A stretch of DNA of 64,000 bases, from the NCBI GenBank assembly GCA_963402885.1, contig OY727095.1:32245001-32309000 (forward strand), written 5' to 3'. Position 1 is the first letter of the stretch; every line of letters begins with the position of its first letter. The DNA is from Antedon bifida (lineage: Eukaryota; Echinodermata; Crinoidea; Comatulida; Antedonidae). Of the stretch, positions 11,001 through 23,241 are shown piece by piece. The translations under genes were made by a program, and so were the position numbers. The notes beneath the pieces are model-generated. The model made no database searches and was not told the origin of the DNA. It saw nothing but the letters and a program-made list of their open reading frames with translations.

Positions 11001-14000
11001 CTAGCCAATACCTCAATGTGAAGACCCCAGCCCCATATCAGTCAGGAGTCCACCCTCTAGTCAATACTTCAATGGGAAGACCCTAGCCCCATAACCCTTT
11101 CTACCCACAAAGGACCTGACATACTGCTAAACATTTTTCTTTAAATATAAATATTTATAATATATAAATTCAACAGGAACAGAGATAGATAGTTTAATAT
11201 ACAAAATACACAATTTACTATGCTCAGACCTCAAATACATTTTAAAAATGGCATCTACACTATATAATTTGAGAAATAATTTTAAAACACAGCAAAAGGT
11301 GGAGCGCATTTGGTTGGCGCCGCAGCGCACGATCTGTTTTTGGCACGAGTGTTGGCATATGATAGCAGCAATGCTGCGCTATTAATGAACTTTAATGACA
11401 ATCACTTGATCACATGGTTTATTTTGTATGTACAAATAATCTTCACAACGATCAAAAAATTCTATACAAATTCTATATCAGAATAGATATATAATGATTA
11501 ATAAATAAAAATTAAAATTTTGTTGTGGGTGAATATTAAAACTATTACTTTAACATAATTAATAAAAGATTATAATTTAGTGACATAAAATAAACCATTG
11601 CTTGTGATTCTCATTAAATGATGTTATTTATCTGAAAATAAAAGAAAAATAACAATTTTCAATATTAATTCACACTTTCTGTAAAAACAAATAGATCTTG
11701 CTTTCAGAAAGCAAGCGCCACGCTTCGCAGCTAAAATATAAATGCGCAGAATAACGAATGGCGACGTATAGGGCGTTAACACGGCGCACTGCAGCATTTG
11801 CTTTGCACGATGAACTCACCACGACTATAATAATAGCGCTAAGGTACTTTCTGAAATAATACAGCAAGTTATTTATAAACAATTTCTAAAAACGTGTCCT
11901 ATGCCAATAGTTTAAGATGCAAATGGCATTCTGTTACTATGGCAACTCTTGTTTCTAAAAAGAAAGTATATTTTTGATAATATCCGTACTTGTAATTCAC
12001 CGGTCAGTCCTCCACGAAAAACCCATGGTTCTAGATCGCCACTCATAAAGGCTTCTCTGTGTGTGTGGTTACCCCCTGTAAATGATTCAATCAAATTGAC
12101 GTTAGTAAGTCATTTAAGAATGCATGAATGAAATGCTTGAAGTAACACTATGTAATCAAATAACTAATGTATTTACTTATTAAATATGACAACAATAATA
12201 CCACTTTGTAATATATTTTTATATTTTATCAAAATTTTTTTTAAACCAAAAAACCTCTATATTCTTTTTTCATATTAAAAGGTTTTGGTTTCAAACAAAT
12301 GCAGGGCACCAAAAAGAAACTTTCTTTTAGGGCATCACAAAGTGGCTTAGATGTCAAAATCTAAAAGCGTCAAATGTCAAAGTTCAAGCACTGGGAGAAC
12401 AAAAAAATCTATATAACATAACATCCTGTATAAATAAAAGCAATAAACTTGATGAAAATAAAACAGAAACACAAAGTAAAGAGTTTACTGATGATTTTGA
12501 TTACGGTAACTTTCACTCCAGGAATTCTAAGGTGAAGAGAAGATAGGCATTAGTGCAGCGGATAAAACAAACCTGACCACATGATATGCTGATGATGATC
12601 ACATGATATGCTGAAGATCACATGATACTCCGATCACATGATATGCACGCCACAGGAAGCAATAGCATAATATTACCTTACCGCAATACACAGGCATTTA
12701 ACATGCAGCAAAAGGGAGGGCGTTTTTATTTCATCTCTCATGGCTGCTACAGCATATTGCTACAGTAGATCTATATATTAGCAACACAGCTTAGGTAGTA
12801 AGGGGTAAAAATATCAGAAACGATTGCGTACATGAATAGTAACTGTGCAAGATAGGCGAGTGCATCTGTCGTATCAGGCCATGGGCTGCATAAAATAAGA
12901 AAAAGAAAACAAACAGATTAAGTAGATTAAGGGAAAATGTCATTTATGTCATCTTCCAAAACAAATTGATGTACGCAAATTACTTTCTTTAATATGATGA
13001 TTTGAGGAAACAGAGCTAATTGGCCATGAAAGAGAGTAATGGGGCAGCTAGGTTGTCTACATCCCCCAGAAATAGTAATGATTCATTGAAAAATATTGAT
13101 AACACAATTGTTTAGCATATGTTGTTCTTTTCTGGTGTATTATTATCTATCTGTGACAAGCAAGGAAAATTTAATATTTGATTTACCCAACTAAGAAGAG
13201 TAGTGGCTGGCACATCTACGATTTTGAGATAAAGGAAAGGGAAGGGCAGAAGTCAGAAATTGTAAAATGGAAGCACTGTAGGCACCACAGGGGCATAGGT
13301 CATAGGTTATTATGGTTCACATATTAATATCAAAAGCGTCATTTTGTGCATCAATTTTGTTTTTGAAAATGTAGACAAGCATAAATTTCACTTGAAATGA
13401 AAGAATAAATTTGTTTCTATATTTTATAACTCTTAAAATGTCATCACAATTGTTTGAAAATAAATGAGGTTGATTGACAATAACTAAAACATACATTTTT
13501 TGAACGGATATGAAAAATATCCATAACTCTGATTAAAGAAGAAAAACATCCTTTCACCATGTCATGTTACAGTTATTATAATTTATACTATTCTTTATGA
13601 TTCATATTTATCATTTTTTAAATTCGGAATCCTGACCTCAAAATGGTCAAAAATGACAATACACTAAAAAAATTGTCTGTAGAATGGCAGGAAAACAGTT
13701 ACAATGCCAGAAATTTGATTGATCTAAGATACAAGTAATTAATATATATATATTATTAATCTTTTTATTCAATAAAAAAGAGTATAAATATATTTTAGCT
13801 GTTTCATGACAGGATGAATGACGCAGGCTGTATCTGAAAATAAAGTAACCGGATTAGCGCTACATAGAAAGGTTTCAAAGGTTTTGAAAATAGAACAAAT
13901 CCACCACAAACAAATTAGCAACATAATAAAATCCTTCAAATATTCATATTGTATGCAACGATACTGCATGATATAAAGGACCACATAAAGTAATAATTTA

Positions 14001-17000
14001 ACAATCTTTTGTTTGTGATAGAATTCATAAGAATTTTCAAAGACTTGTTTTAAGATTTAGTTCATTTTTTCCATCTATTATTGACTTAAATTATTTATGA
14101 CATCAATTTTAGGGAAAACAGTCTAATATCATTACTTTTACAACTGGTTTTTAGAAGTATTATTATTGATCATGAACTAAATCGGCATTAAAACAAGTCA
14201 TCACAATCTTTGAAACATTTCTTTAAAATGTGAGGAGCTAAGTGATCTTACAATCATGTGTTTTTATGTCAACAATTTTCACAAATTTTAACCCCATAAT
14301 CTTACTAATATTGCCAAAAAAGTAATCAACCCCTTAATTGCTTGTCATGATACCAAACAACAGCGTGGTATCACAGACACATGATTAATAAATCACACGC
14401 TAATACCTCACAGGTAAATGAAAAATTGTTGATTAAAAAATGTGTGTCTTAGTTTTCAATCAATCCAACATAACAATCATATTCAAAAAGATGTGGTACA
14501 TAGTTGTGTACACTTAATCAATTCATTGTAAATATATAATGCATGAAAACATTTGAAGTTTAATTTATAATTACTTATATTAAAGATTACAATTTTATGA
14601 TAAATTAATTCTAAATAATTCTGATTGAATATAAATAATTCTTTCAAACAAGTGAAAACCAAGCATATCTTGAATGTACAGCATAACAATGATTACATAA
14701 TAACCATGGTGACAGTTATTTATATTTCTCTCTGATAGGCTCATTAATCTTGTGAGTATTGTTACTGTTAGACACTTCACAACTTCAAATACAATAAAAT
14801 AGTTCTTTAAAGTGACATTATGTTGATCATTTAGGGTTTCTTAGTAGACTATTCTACACAATAATCCTGGTTTTAAATGTGTTATATACTTTGTAATTGT
14901 AATAGTTGCCAGAAATAAAGTTTTAGTTTACATAATTGTCATAGTACATTTTATTACAGGCTGATTAATGATTTAAATTCTTTTAAATTGTAGCCTGAGT
15001 TTAAATATGTGCATATTTTAGTTTAGGTAAATTATCCACTAAAATTTTTGTGTATGTTTTTAATCATTTTCATTTGTATGAATACCTACCCAGCCACTTT
15101 ACAAAAGACATCAACAACGAAATAACACCTTCGATATCCCAAACATAGCTGTAGATTTCGTACATTAGTGAACGGTTTGGAATATTCATTAGCCGAGAGA
15201 ACATTATTTTCATCCGCTTGCCATTTTCAACAAATCGAGCTGCTCTATCTGACCACTCAAGTGCCTTGAAAAAAATTGAAAAGAACATTATCATAAATTA
15301 TGATGTAGGACGAGACAAATAGCAGGATGCTGTGCAACTGATCAGAGGAATGAAAGAGCTGGTAAAGTTTTCTGTGGAACAATGGATGCAAGAGCTGAAC
15401 AGGAAATGCAAGAGCTGCAGAAGTGATGCAAGAGCTGTAGAAGTGATGCAAAAGCTGCAGAAGTGATGCAAAAGCTGCAGAAGTGATGCAAGAGCTGCAG
15501 AAGTGATGCAAGAGCTGCAGAAGTGATGCAAAAGCTGCAGAAGTGATGCAGGAGTTGGCAGCAGGATGCAGGAGTTCCCGACAGGATGCAGGAGTTGTCA
15601 GCTGGATGCAAGACAAGAACTGCATTAAGGATTAAAAAACATTACCAGGCAATTAGTTAAAAACCGACAACAAAAACTGTACCTTATCGGAAGGACTGCC
15701 AATCTTCTTAGCTTCCGTTACTGCATATGCATTTGATTTCAACCAAAAGCATTCCTCTAGTAAATGCACAGCTTGCTTTCCATGTTCATAAGGTAAATAA
15801 AATAGGTCTACTAAAAGAGCTACATCTTCTAAAGTTAGTTTATCAATTCCATGTTTAACCGTTTCAGACGTTACACTCACTGATGTCCCAGAAATAGAAT
15901 CTTCGATAAGTTTACTATTTTGGTCCATATCTATCTGCATTTCGGTATCCGTAGAAGTGTCGCTTTTGTTATTAATGTCTTTGTTTAAACTATCGTCCAC
16001 TTGCATTGCCAAGTCAAAGTTTTTAGAAACAGTGGACGGACATATTGAAACGACTGAGCTCAATTTTGTCGGTACAACAGTAGCTTTTGAAGTGTCCACT
16101 TCAGGTAGACAGTCCATTGGTTCTAAAACTTCATCAGTTGTTTTGGTTACTAGAGAATTGACAGGGTTCATTATTGGTGTATAGTTACTACCAGAATTAA
16201 CAAGGTTTCCCATAAGGTTTTTATTCTTCACAATATCATTACTTATTGTTCCTTCGGGCGGTAACGGTGTAACCGTTGAGTTTGTGGTTTGCGTTACCGC
16301 CATACATGTGTTTATGCTCGGGATAGGAGCAGCGTTTACCGAGGCTGCAACTAAGTTTGCATTTATAAGACCAGATGGTTCAGCACGTAGACCTTCAGCA
16401 GTTCTTGGTTCTTGGATGATTTCTAACCAATCAACTATGGCAGCTTTCAAAGCCGACAGAGGGTTGTACCTTCCATGATGTGGTGTTGGACTTTGTGGCG
16501 TTTCGTTATCTCCATCTCTTTCAAGTTTGATTTCTGCTGCTATTGTTGGATTGTCTGAAATATCACCTAATAAAATGTTGTAAAAACCACAAATTAGCAA
16601 AAATGTGCAATGTTCACCATGAAATATGAAATAAAAATGTTTTAAAAAAATGTGCACAGTATGGTTTAAGTAAGGCAATTTTAACAGGATGCTGAGCTCC
16701 GGAGATCAAAGGGTTTATCTGTGGATGCGACATGATCAATTCCACGCCCAGTGGAGAATATGTACATAGTACAGCACTGTTGGTATTTGTCGCAACCAGA
16801 CATAAGATCAAAGGACAAATTCGAGCTCAGTGTCCTGTTCTTAGATTGCCTTGGTTTAAGCTGGTTACATTGTTTATGGTGGTGATATAAGTCTTAAGGA
16901 CTATCTGGTCTAACCAGACGAGACATAAACTAACACTTAGGTTTTCAAATAAGTTCATGTCACAGCCATACACAACAAATAACCTTTATCTTTTAGTGTA

Positions 17001-20000
17001 TTTTTTTAAAACTGATGTAGAAAAAAGGAAATGAATTACCCATTGCAAGGTCTTGTTTATCCTCTTCTAAGTCACTCTTAGCCCAGGAAGCCAATGTGTG
17101 AAATGCTATGAAATTACTCTCAAACTCACAGTTAGGATTAGTGAGTACACCACTTAAGTATGGTATAAGCTCAGTTGACCTTCCTTCATATGGACCTGTA
17201 AAAATATGTTGATTATATTAGGAACTTTTAGATTTTCACGTCGACTGCTACCCTGTTACATGATATGAAGGATCTAGGCTGGGCCTAAGCTACACACTTA
17301 GCCTAACATAAGCCCCGGGCTAAGCTTGTGGAATAGCACCACAGACAAGTGCTACTATAGTGATTACAAGATCAGATCCCAAGGTTTTTATGTCACACGT
17401 TCACTGGCACGTCAATGTAAAAGTCATTTAAGAATACATTAATTAAATGCTCATATATCTCTCGACAAGAACAGTCAACTACGACCCATGTGGACGTGGT
17501 CATCGTGTGCATGTTCACTGAATCTAAAAGTGGAAATCTATATTATTATTCGAGATATGAAATAGTAAAAAATACCTAAAAAGAGTCGTTTTTGGTCATA
17601 ATCATTAGCATGAATGTTGTCCCATATCACTGGCTTCCTTTTGATTACGCTCGATAGTTGCTTAATTGATTCACAGCTGATTGTCTTTGATACAACTTTT
17701 GGTCCTTGATATAAATAAAACACATTTTTAAATTGTCAAATTATCAAATGTTTATAACTAAAGCTCTGTCTACACTATAAAACTTTATGTGACAAAAAAA
17801 TGTGATGTACCCATATATGGACATGATGATGTCATTACATTACCATATTTAAGCATATCCCTACCATATTTCTTTGTCAAACTAGTTTGATAGTGTAGAC
17901 AGAGCTTAAGATATTGAAAAATAAGTACTATATTATATTGATAAACATGGGTTTGTTCTTTATCTGATCATCATGGCCATTTTACCTGTCCACATAAATA
18001 GGATGTCCGGGTGAAGTTTGGAACCAGTAATCGCCAGGTATTCTGAAGACTCTACGCTAGGTGTAGCTCTTGTGGAGCAATATTCTGAAGAAAAACAACA
18101 CAAATAGTTTAAAACACATGCAGTATTATATATAGTGGAGTGGTAGCATGGATAGCGGGGTTGTAGCTTGGCCAAGGTTCTGGGTTAAATTCCCACCATC
18201 ACTCCCAAATAAAACTTTGTCTACACTATCAATGTGATGTGCCCAAATATGGTAGTGATATGACATCATCATGCCAATATATGGACACATCACATTTTTT
18301 TGCACATAAAGATTGATAGTGTAGACAAGGCTTTAGGATAGATGTTTCTGTATTAATGGTGTTTTTACCTGTGGGACAAAACAAGAAGCATGGCCTATTG
18401 AGATGTTCATATACTTCATTAGTAACAGAAACTTGTGCATGTGCTAAAGACTGAAATCCATCTTTATCTGCTTGGCATAGGTCAGTGTCAATGTCATCAA
18501 AAAGAATAGCAAATGCCTTGCAACCAAACTGAGACACCTGTAAAACAGAAAGTTAACGTAATAACATAATATTCAGTTTTTTTTTTTATATATAAATTTA
18601 GGCAAATTTCCAAGGATAACCATAAATGAATTCATTCACTATCCTTCTTAAAGGTGGCAATCCTGTTCACAAAACAAACATATACACAAGATGCTCTACA
18701 TAAACAAAGTCTTATTACAAGTCTTTGGGAGTGGAGTTGTAAATTGTCACTAGAAAAAATCCAGGACTTCAACCCAGGGCCCTTGGATTGCATCATAACC
18801 ACCAAACCACAACTCCACTAATATTTGTCATTCTACGCATCCATGAACAAAAATATTTCAAATTTTATTGGTTGGTTCGTCTTCAAAAAATGAAGAATGA
18901 AATACCTGTTCTAGTTTGCGTTTTAATGCAGTCAGTTCTTTAGGACTTGAGTAGGTAATGTCTAAGCCAGGTGAAAGAGCATAGACAAATTGCACATCAC
19001 TTTCTCTTGCAGCTGTTACTAATGCAGTCAGGTGATCTGTGTATAATGATAATGATTATTATTCAGTTGATGCAGTTTTGAATAAATTTAATTATTTATT
19101 TAATTGTATTGTCCTCGAAAATCATGAAAAATAAAGATTTATAAAATCAGACTTTTTTTTTTGCAGTATTAATGAACTTTTTGTGTTAAATTAGTTTGTT
19201 CAGGTAAGTCATTTTTTTTCGATCTAATTTTTGTCAAAGTAATTAACTATTATGTAAAATTAGAATGGCAAAAGAGGGACAATACATCTTTAAGGTAGAC
19301 TAGTACAGAGGGTTGACTGTTTAACCAAGGAAATATAAAATTATAGCTGTATGGTTTAACCTCTGAGCACTCTTGAGATCTACTGGTGGCTATACTGTAA
19401 TCCCAACAAAGTGTTTACTTTTAATAGGGACAATTAAGGATTGGCTGTAGTGTTAAATATAATGCCCCGTAATACTGGTTTGACCAATTAACAGGTGTGT
19501 CCTCCCAGGGTGTTCTAAAGGATGGGTTCTATCGTACTAAATAGTTTTTAGGATATATGTATGATTATAATATACCACAGAGGTAAAATCAAATTAATGT
19601 TTATTTGTACCGGCTTCTTCAACAGAATACAACTCTCTCCAATACGCTCTATGTTTGGCGTCATCTTTGGGTGCATACATGTAAGTGTTAAGACCCAGAC
19701 GTTTCATCAAACAAAACAGATCTTTTCTTTGGTCTGTCCGCCAAGGTCTGCCATAGAATCCTGTAAGAACAAAACAAAAAATTAATATTGTTGTTTTATA
19801 GCATATTATTTTATACAAATATTTTGGTTTATTATAATTCTTATAATGAACTATCGTAATGAATGCGTGGCTGCGATACACCACCGATTCTTTCTACGCA
19901 AATCAATGAAGTATGTATTTTGAAATAAACGAATGATTTTAATACCAAGACTAGATTATAAAATATAAACTATAAACCACACTGTAAATATCTAACCTCC

Positions 20001-20224
20001 CTAGCAGTAGAAGTAAGTCTTACTATATAGGGCCCAAAATACATCAACACAAAGGGGCTGCTCAGTTCAGGCAGAGCCAGCAGACAGAGGGGGCTGTACT
20101 ATTTTTTAATGGTTGGTTGGGAAAGGCTAGGCCTAGGCTAGGCTAGGCCTAGGAGTACTGAGCTGATGAGGGAGGCCTTACCTTCAACAACACCACAAAG
20201 CAACTCATTATTTCGTGGAAGCAT
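8089..20224 (-). CDS. OGA: protein O-GlcNAcase (OGA / MGEA5), 15 coding exons
   Basis: Removes O-linked GlcNAc from Ser/Thr of nuclear and cytosolic proteins. Coding exons: 20224-20182, 19760-19611, 19036-18906, 18537-18369, 18084-17986, 17704-17576, 17195-17040, 16566-15683, 15264-15090, 12075-11990, 10428-10324, 10001-9910, 9363-9171, 8912-8753, 8225-8089. All junctions are GT-AG and sum to 2709 nt (902 aa; the human enzyme has 916). The GH84 domain spans about residues 9-300, with GVVEGFYGRPW near the start, the catalytic Asp pair in LLFDDID-like ILFDDID (D122/D123) and [12 protein letters not shown]. Exon 8 begins with an acidic/Ser-Thr linker, then the [20 protein letters not shown] stalk helix. 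The C-terminal pseudo-acetyltransferase domain includes [17 protein letters not shown] and the terminal VILGRTI. The start is the first ATG after an in-frame stop; the N-terminus is about 50 residues shorter than human. It is transcribed divergently from SNRPG. Confidence 0.95.
8459..8640 (+). mobile_element. tRNA-derived SINE, family A
   Basis: The head carries a Pol III B-box-like GGTTCAAATCC. The body ends with a conserved tail that includes GACTTGTAATAAGAC and GAACAGGATTGCCACC. A second, inverted copy sits at 18600-18826 and a head-only fragment at 18133-18208. It lies in the last-but-one intron of OGA. Confidence 0.6.
9610..9885 (-). mobile_element. dispersed retroelement tail with hammerhead-like core
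   Basis: Shared with 30440-30632. On the minus strand it reads CTGATGA (9875-9869), then a GGC/GCC stem with a 7-nt loop, then GAAA (9852-9849), then AGC-TCT-GCT and an A-rich, ATT-repeat end. The order CTGATGA, stem II, GAAA is the hammerhead ribozyme core, known from Penelope-like and related retroelements. About 45-60 bp of the body (ATGACAATGCTGTGGGTATC ...) is tandemly duplicated in this copy. A tRNA-like stretch (TGGTGTAATGG ... GGGTTCGA) precedes it at 9566-9613 on the plus strand and may be an unrelated neighbour. Confidence 0.55.
10470..11092. repeat. minisatellite, about 55-57 bp unit, about 11 copies
   Basis: In OGA intron 10. The repeating core is CAGTCAGGAGTCCACCCTC followed by CAATACCTCAATGGGAAGAC and CCCAGCCCCATAC. 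Copies differ by a few substitutions, and a late unit is longer with an inserted TTATCTCTCTG segment. The GC-rich composition contrasts with the surrounding intron. Confidence 0.9.
15385..15612. repeat. 20-bp tandem repeat in OGA intron 8
   Basis: Unit GAGCTGCAGAAGTGATGCAA, about 11 copies, degenerating at both ends into GGATGCAGGAGTT variants. It sits between OGA exons 9 and 8 and not in the coding sequence. The leucine/serine/histidine-rich open frames across it are artefacts of the repeat. Confidence 0.9.
17762..17906. mobile_element. MITE copy 3 (TWA-TSD family)
   Basis: Ends AGCTCTGTCTACACTAT and ATAGTGTAGACAGAGCT, with TAA duplicated on both sides (17759-17761, 17907-17909). It lies in OGA intron 5. 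Confidence 0.85.
18133..18208 (+). mobile_element. SINE family A head fragment
   Basis: Head-only relative of the 8459 SINE, with an A-box-like TGGTAGCATGG and a B-box-like GGGTTAAATTCC, ending CACTCCCAAAT immediately before MITE copy 4. No tail is present, so the MITE may have inserted into or replaced it. Confidence 0.4.
18213..18332. mobile_element. MITE copy 4 (TWA-TSD family)
   Basis: A shorter copy with inverted ends around GTCTACACTATC and GATAGTGTAGAC. The terminal bases are mutated and the right flank is TTA. It is about 35 bp from OGA exon 4. Confidence 0.75.
18600..18826 (-). mobile_element. tRNA-derived SINE, family A, inverted full copy
   Basis: Reverse-strand copy of the 8459 element. 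On the minus strand it has an A-box-like TTTGGTGGTTATGATG, a B-box-like GGGTTGAAGTCC, then the tail with GACTTGTAATAAGAC and GGATTGCCACCTTTAAG. It lies in OGA intron 3. Confidence 0.6.
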
Positions 20225-20510
20225 GTCCACAACTTCACCAGAAAACTCAGTCCCTATTATTGTATATTTTGTAATTTAATTTAATCTCTAATAGATAAAA
20301 ACCTAGGTTTTATTGTTAAAAATAACACATCTTCTTCCGCAACTCCTTTGCAATCGTCATTAGTTGCCAGGCTATTTCATAAATTGTATGTAATTTTTAT
20401 CAATATATTTTTTATGATAGAGGGCGCTTCATCAAAACGGTGGTTGAGCGTCTTGTTGTTGTGTGATTTAAAAGTTTTTGAATATAATAAAATTATCCAA
20501 ATAATCAACT
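20225..20510. promoter_or_regulatory. shared divergent promoter of OGA and SNRPG
   Basis: Only 286 bp separates the OGA start codon (20224, leftward) from the SNRPG start codon (20511, rightward), so both 5' UTRs and promoters must lie here. No TATA box is placed convincingly for either gene. The arrangement is the usual head-to-head layout of housekeeping genes. Confidence 0.6.
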
Positions 20511-21233
20511 ATGAGTAAAGCACATCCACCAGAGTTAAAGAAGTTAGTTATAGTTTTTGTATTTTTCTGTTCACCTTATTGTATATTACGCGTTATATTG
20601 TCTATTAGTTGAGATAAATAACGTGATAGTTTAGGCCATCATCGTCTCGTTTTCAGGGCAGAGCCGAGAGGCTCCAGTAGCGGTGTACCGTGGAGGCTAG
20701 GCTAAGTAAGTAGGCCTAGCTTACTGTAGAAGGTATGCTATGCCTAGCTTAACCTATAAGTATCTATTTTCTTAAACTTACTTGTATATTTTTTGTTTCA
20801 GATTCATGGAAAAAAGATTAGCATGTAAGTATATTCATTTGTTAATGTTATTCAATTTGTATTATATTATTTACAAACATTCTTGATACAATAAGGGGCT
20901 AAAAAATAATTTTTAAATACTTATTTATAATTTCAGTGAAAGTAAATGGCAACAGAAAAGTTACTGGTGTTTTACGTGGATTCGACCCATTTATGAACCT
21001 GGTAATCGATGAAGCAGTTGAAGAAAGAGGCAACGAAAAGTATGAAATCGGAATGGTGGTACGTATCCGTTGTCGAGCAAATTTAATTCCTGTCTTTGTT
21101 CCAATAATAACTATCTGGGATCCACTATCTGAAATAAATCGAGAAATTGAATCTTTTTATTTTATTTTTTTTATTCTAGGTTATTAGAGGTAACAGTATC
21201 ATCTTGTTAGAAGCATTGGAGAGAGTTGTATAG
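20511..21233 (+). CDS. SNRPG: small nuclear ribonucleoprotein G (Sm G), 4 exons
   Basis: One of the seven Sm core proteins that form the ring on U1, U2, U4 and U5 snRNAs. Exons 20511-20542, 20802-20824, 20937-21058 and 21180-21233 join to 231 nt, giving 76 residues, the same length as human. The first exon reads [10 protein letters not shown]. The Sm1 motif lies in exon 3 ([19 protein letters not shown]) and the Sm2 motif at the end ([19 protein letters not shown]). All introns are GT-AG; the first donor is the weak GTTAGT. Exon 2 is a 23-nt microexon, found from the family sequence and both splice sites. It shares its promoter with OGA. Poly(A) signals are at 21865 and 21884. Confidence 0.96.
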
Positions 21234-21883
21234 CAGACAGACAGTCCTACTGGTATATAATAACACATGTAAGGATTTGGCTACAGTCACTGAAAAGTTG
21301 GATAGGACCAGTGTTTTACCTATGAACTAGTGATGATGTTACAATACAAACAAAAGACTTCAAATGGGATATATTTGAAAGGATTGGAAGATTGTGTCTG
21401 AGAATAACCATGTACAGTAAATAAAAAAACTTCAAACATCTAAACATACAAAACCATGTGAAGGGATATGAAAACTTAAAATCGACGAACATTTAATTAT
21501 TCAAAATTTCTTGTAGCCTATATTTTTTTATTTTTTGATGAATTAATTTATTCAGTGTGGCCTAACGAATGTAGAGGTCGAGTGGGTGTCGACAGAAACC
21601 TGGATAGAAAAACCACTGCATGATCTTCCAGCACAAGTACATTCCTTCATATTATTGTTCAAATTTGCCTCTGAATATAGAGAGAATATCTTTTTATGTA
21701 TAATGTGTGTTTAAAACGTGTACCTTAATTAAGTAAGAAGTATGCTTGTAGACTACAGCATTGTTTTCTTTAGGAGGTCATTTTATATAATTTTGATATT
21801 TGCATTAAACTTAGAACTGTAAAAAGAACATTTTCTTTGTTTAACAATACAGGTACTGATTAACAATAAAGGTACTGATGTTT

Positions 21884-21889
21884 AATAAA
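21884..21889 (+). terminator. SNRPG poly(A) signal
   Basis: AATAAA followed by a T/G-rich stretch ending in GTGTATTTTGT. A second hexamer lies 19 bp upstream at 21865. Confidence 0.55.
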
Positions 21890-21979
21890 TCGTTTTTATT
21901 TGAAAAGTGTATTTTGTATGAAGTATATTTTATTGTTCTAATTAGCTTCACTGAAAACTTAAGTGATGTCTACACTATC

Positions 21980-22250
21980 AAAACAAATTTATATTAGGAA
22001 AATTTTCTTTTTAAAATAAATTTTACTTCCAAATCAAATTTAGACTGTCCATATCTTTCTTAGCTATGTCTACACTATGAAACTACACAAAAAGTGTGAT
22101 ATGCATCATCATGTCCATATATGGGCACATCACATTTTTTTGTGTAGTTTCATAGTGTAGACATAGCTAAGAAAGATATGGACAGTCTAAATTTGATTTG
22201 GAAGTAAAATTTATTTTAAAAAGAAAATTTTCCTAATATAAATTTGTTTT
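21980..22250. repeat. 271-bp near-perfect palindrome enclosing MITE copy 5
   Basis: The outer arms of about 80 bp (21980-22061 and 22169-22250) are almost exact reverse complements of each other and are not part of the MITE consensus. The inner part (22062-22168) is the MITE with its own inverted ends. The whole can fold into one long hairpin with a small loop around the CATCATG centre. Confidence 0.9.
22062..22168. mobile_element. MITE copy 5 (TWA-TSD family)
   Basis: Ends AGCTATGTCTACACTATG and CATAGTGTAGACATAGCT, a compact copy with perfect inverted ends. It forms the centre of the larger palindrome at 21980-22250. Confidence 0.8.
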
Positions 22251-22311
22251 CTTCACAATGCAGAATTTAAAAGAATTTTTAATAAAGTTTTAATATATAA
22301 AAAAAATAAAG

Positions 22312-22384
22312 TGCCCCCTGTGAGGCTCGAACTCACGACCTTCAGATTATGAGACTGACGCGCTGCCGACTGCGCCAAGGAGGC
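22312..22384 (-). tRNA. tRNA-Met (anticodon CAT)
   Basis: A 73-nt cloverleaf on the minus strand. The acceptor stem GCCTCCT / GGGGGCA includes a G-T wobble, and the A-box region reads TGGCGCAGTCGG. The anticodon loop is CTCATAA with anticodon CAT, and the T arm contains GTTCGAG. The absence of initiator-type AU at the acceptor end and the GGTCGTGAG variable/T region point to elongator methionine tRNA. CCA is not encoded, as expected. A run of T on the minus strand just after the gene (plus-strand A-run about 22302-22308) is a good Pol III terminator. No intron. Confidence 0.93.
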
Positions 22385-22888
22385 AACTGGTAGTGGGCGG
22401 GCTTCGAAATGTCTTTGTTCGGCTAAGTAGTGCAATTGCCTTTGTTTGATTGAGGGCCAATACTATTACACTTGTTCCCATGAATAGTAACTCTTTAATA
22501 ATAGATCCGTTTTTTTTAACTGCAATTTTTTAGAAATGAAAATGACGAAGTTATTGTTAAATCTATTTCAAATCTAATTATTAAGTTATTATTAGGCCTA
22601 CTTATTAAGTACTTTTTACATAAGGACAATATAATTGTTTAATTTTGTCAATTAATTTTTTAAAATAATTTTATATATAATAAAGCAGAATGGAATAATA
22701 TTCCATGCTTGAACGGTATATTGGAAACGTGTTTAGGATGAGATAAAAATTTTTTTTTCAATAACGATTGTGATCCTTAATGCCTTGTTGTTCTTGGCGT
22801 TTAAAGGGACAATTTAATAATAAAAAAAACACGAATTATCCAAATTAATAATGGAGTCAATGAATCCAATGCTCATTTAATCTACCGA

Positions 22889-23210
22889 CCATTTCATTTC
22901 ATTTTCATTTCAAAAGACATTTATTTTCCTCCATAGCAATACAGTACAAAATAATAAACAAAAATGGTAAGGAATATAAAAAATGAAATAGATGTTTGCT
23001 GGATAAAACAACAGAAAAGTGAATTTAAGAAAATTGGCTATGGAGGAAGGCATAATCCCGAGAAGATGAGGAAATCTTGTGCTGGGTATGCCTATGCAAA
23101 TAAAATGGATAATTGAATAAGAGTGGAAATAAAGAGAAACAAACAAGACAAAAAAACGCACAGAAAAGGAAAAATAAAAAATAAATAAATTAATTAATTA
23201 ATTAAAAAAA

Positions 23211-23241
<31 letters not shown>

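Noticed and set aside
11935-11948. GTTACTATGGCAAC, an X-box-like motif in OGA intron 10
   Set aside because: It has one mismatch to the RFX consensus and lies in an intron of a non-ciliary gene. A single occurrence is weak evidence.
15257-15625. Leu/His/Ser/Cys-repetitive minus-strand frames
   Set aside because: They arise from the 20-bp tandem repeat in an OGA intron. The repeat is not a multiple of three and is open in all three frames, so it is not a protein repeat.
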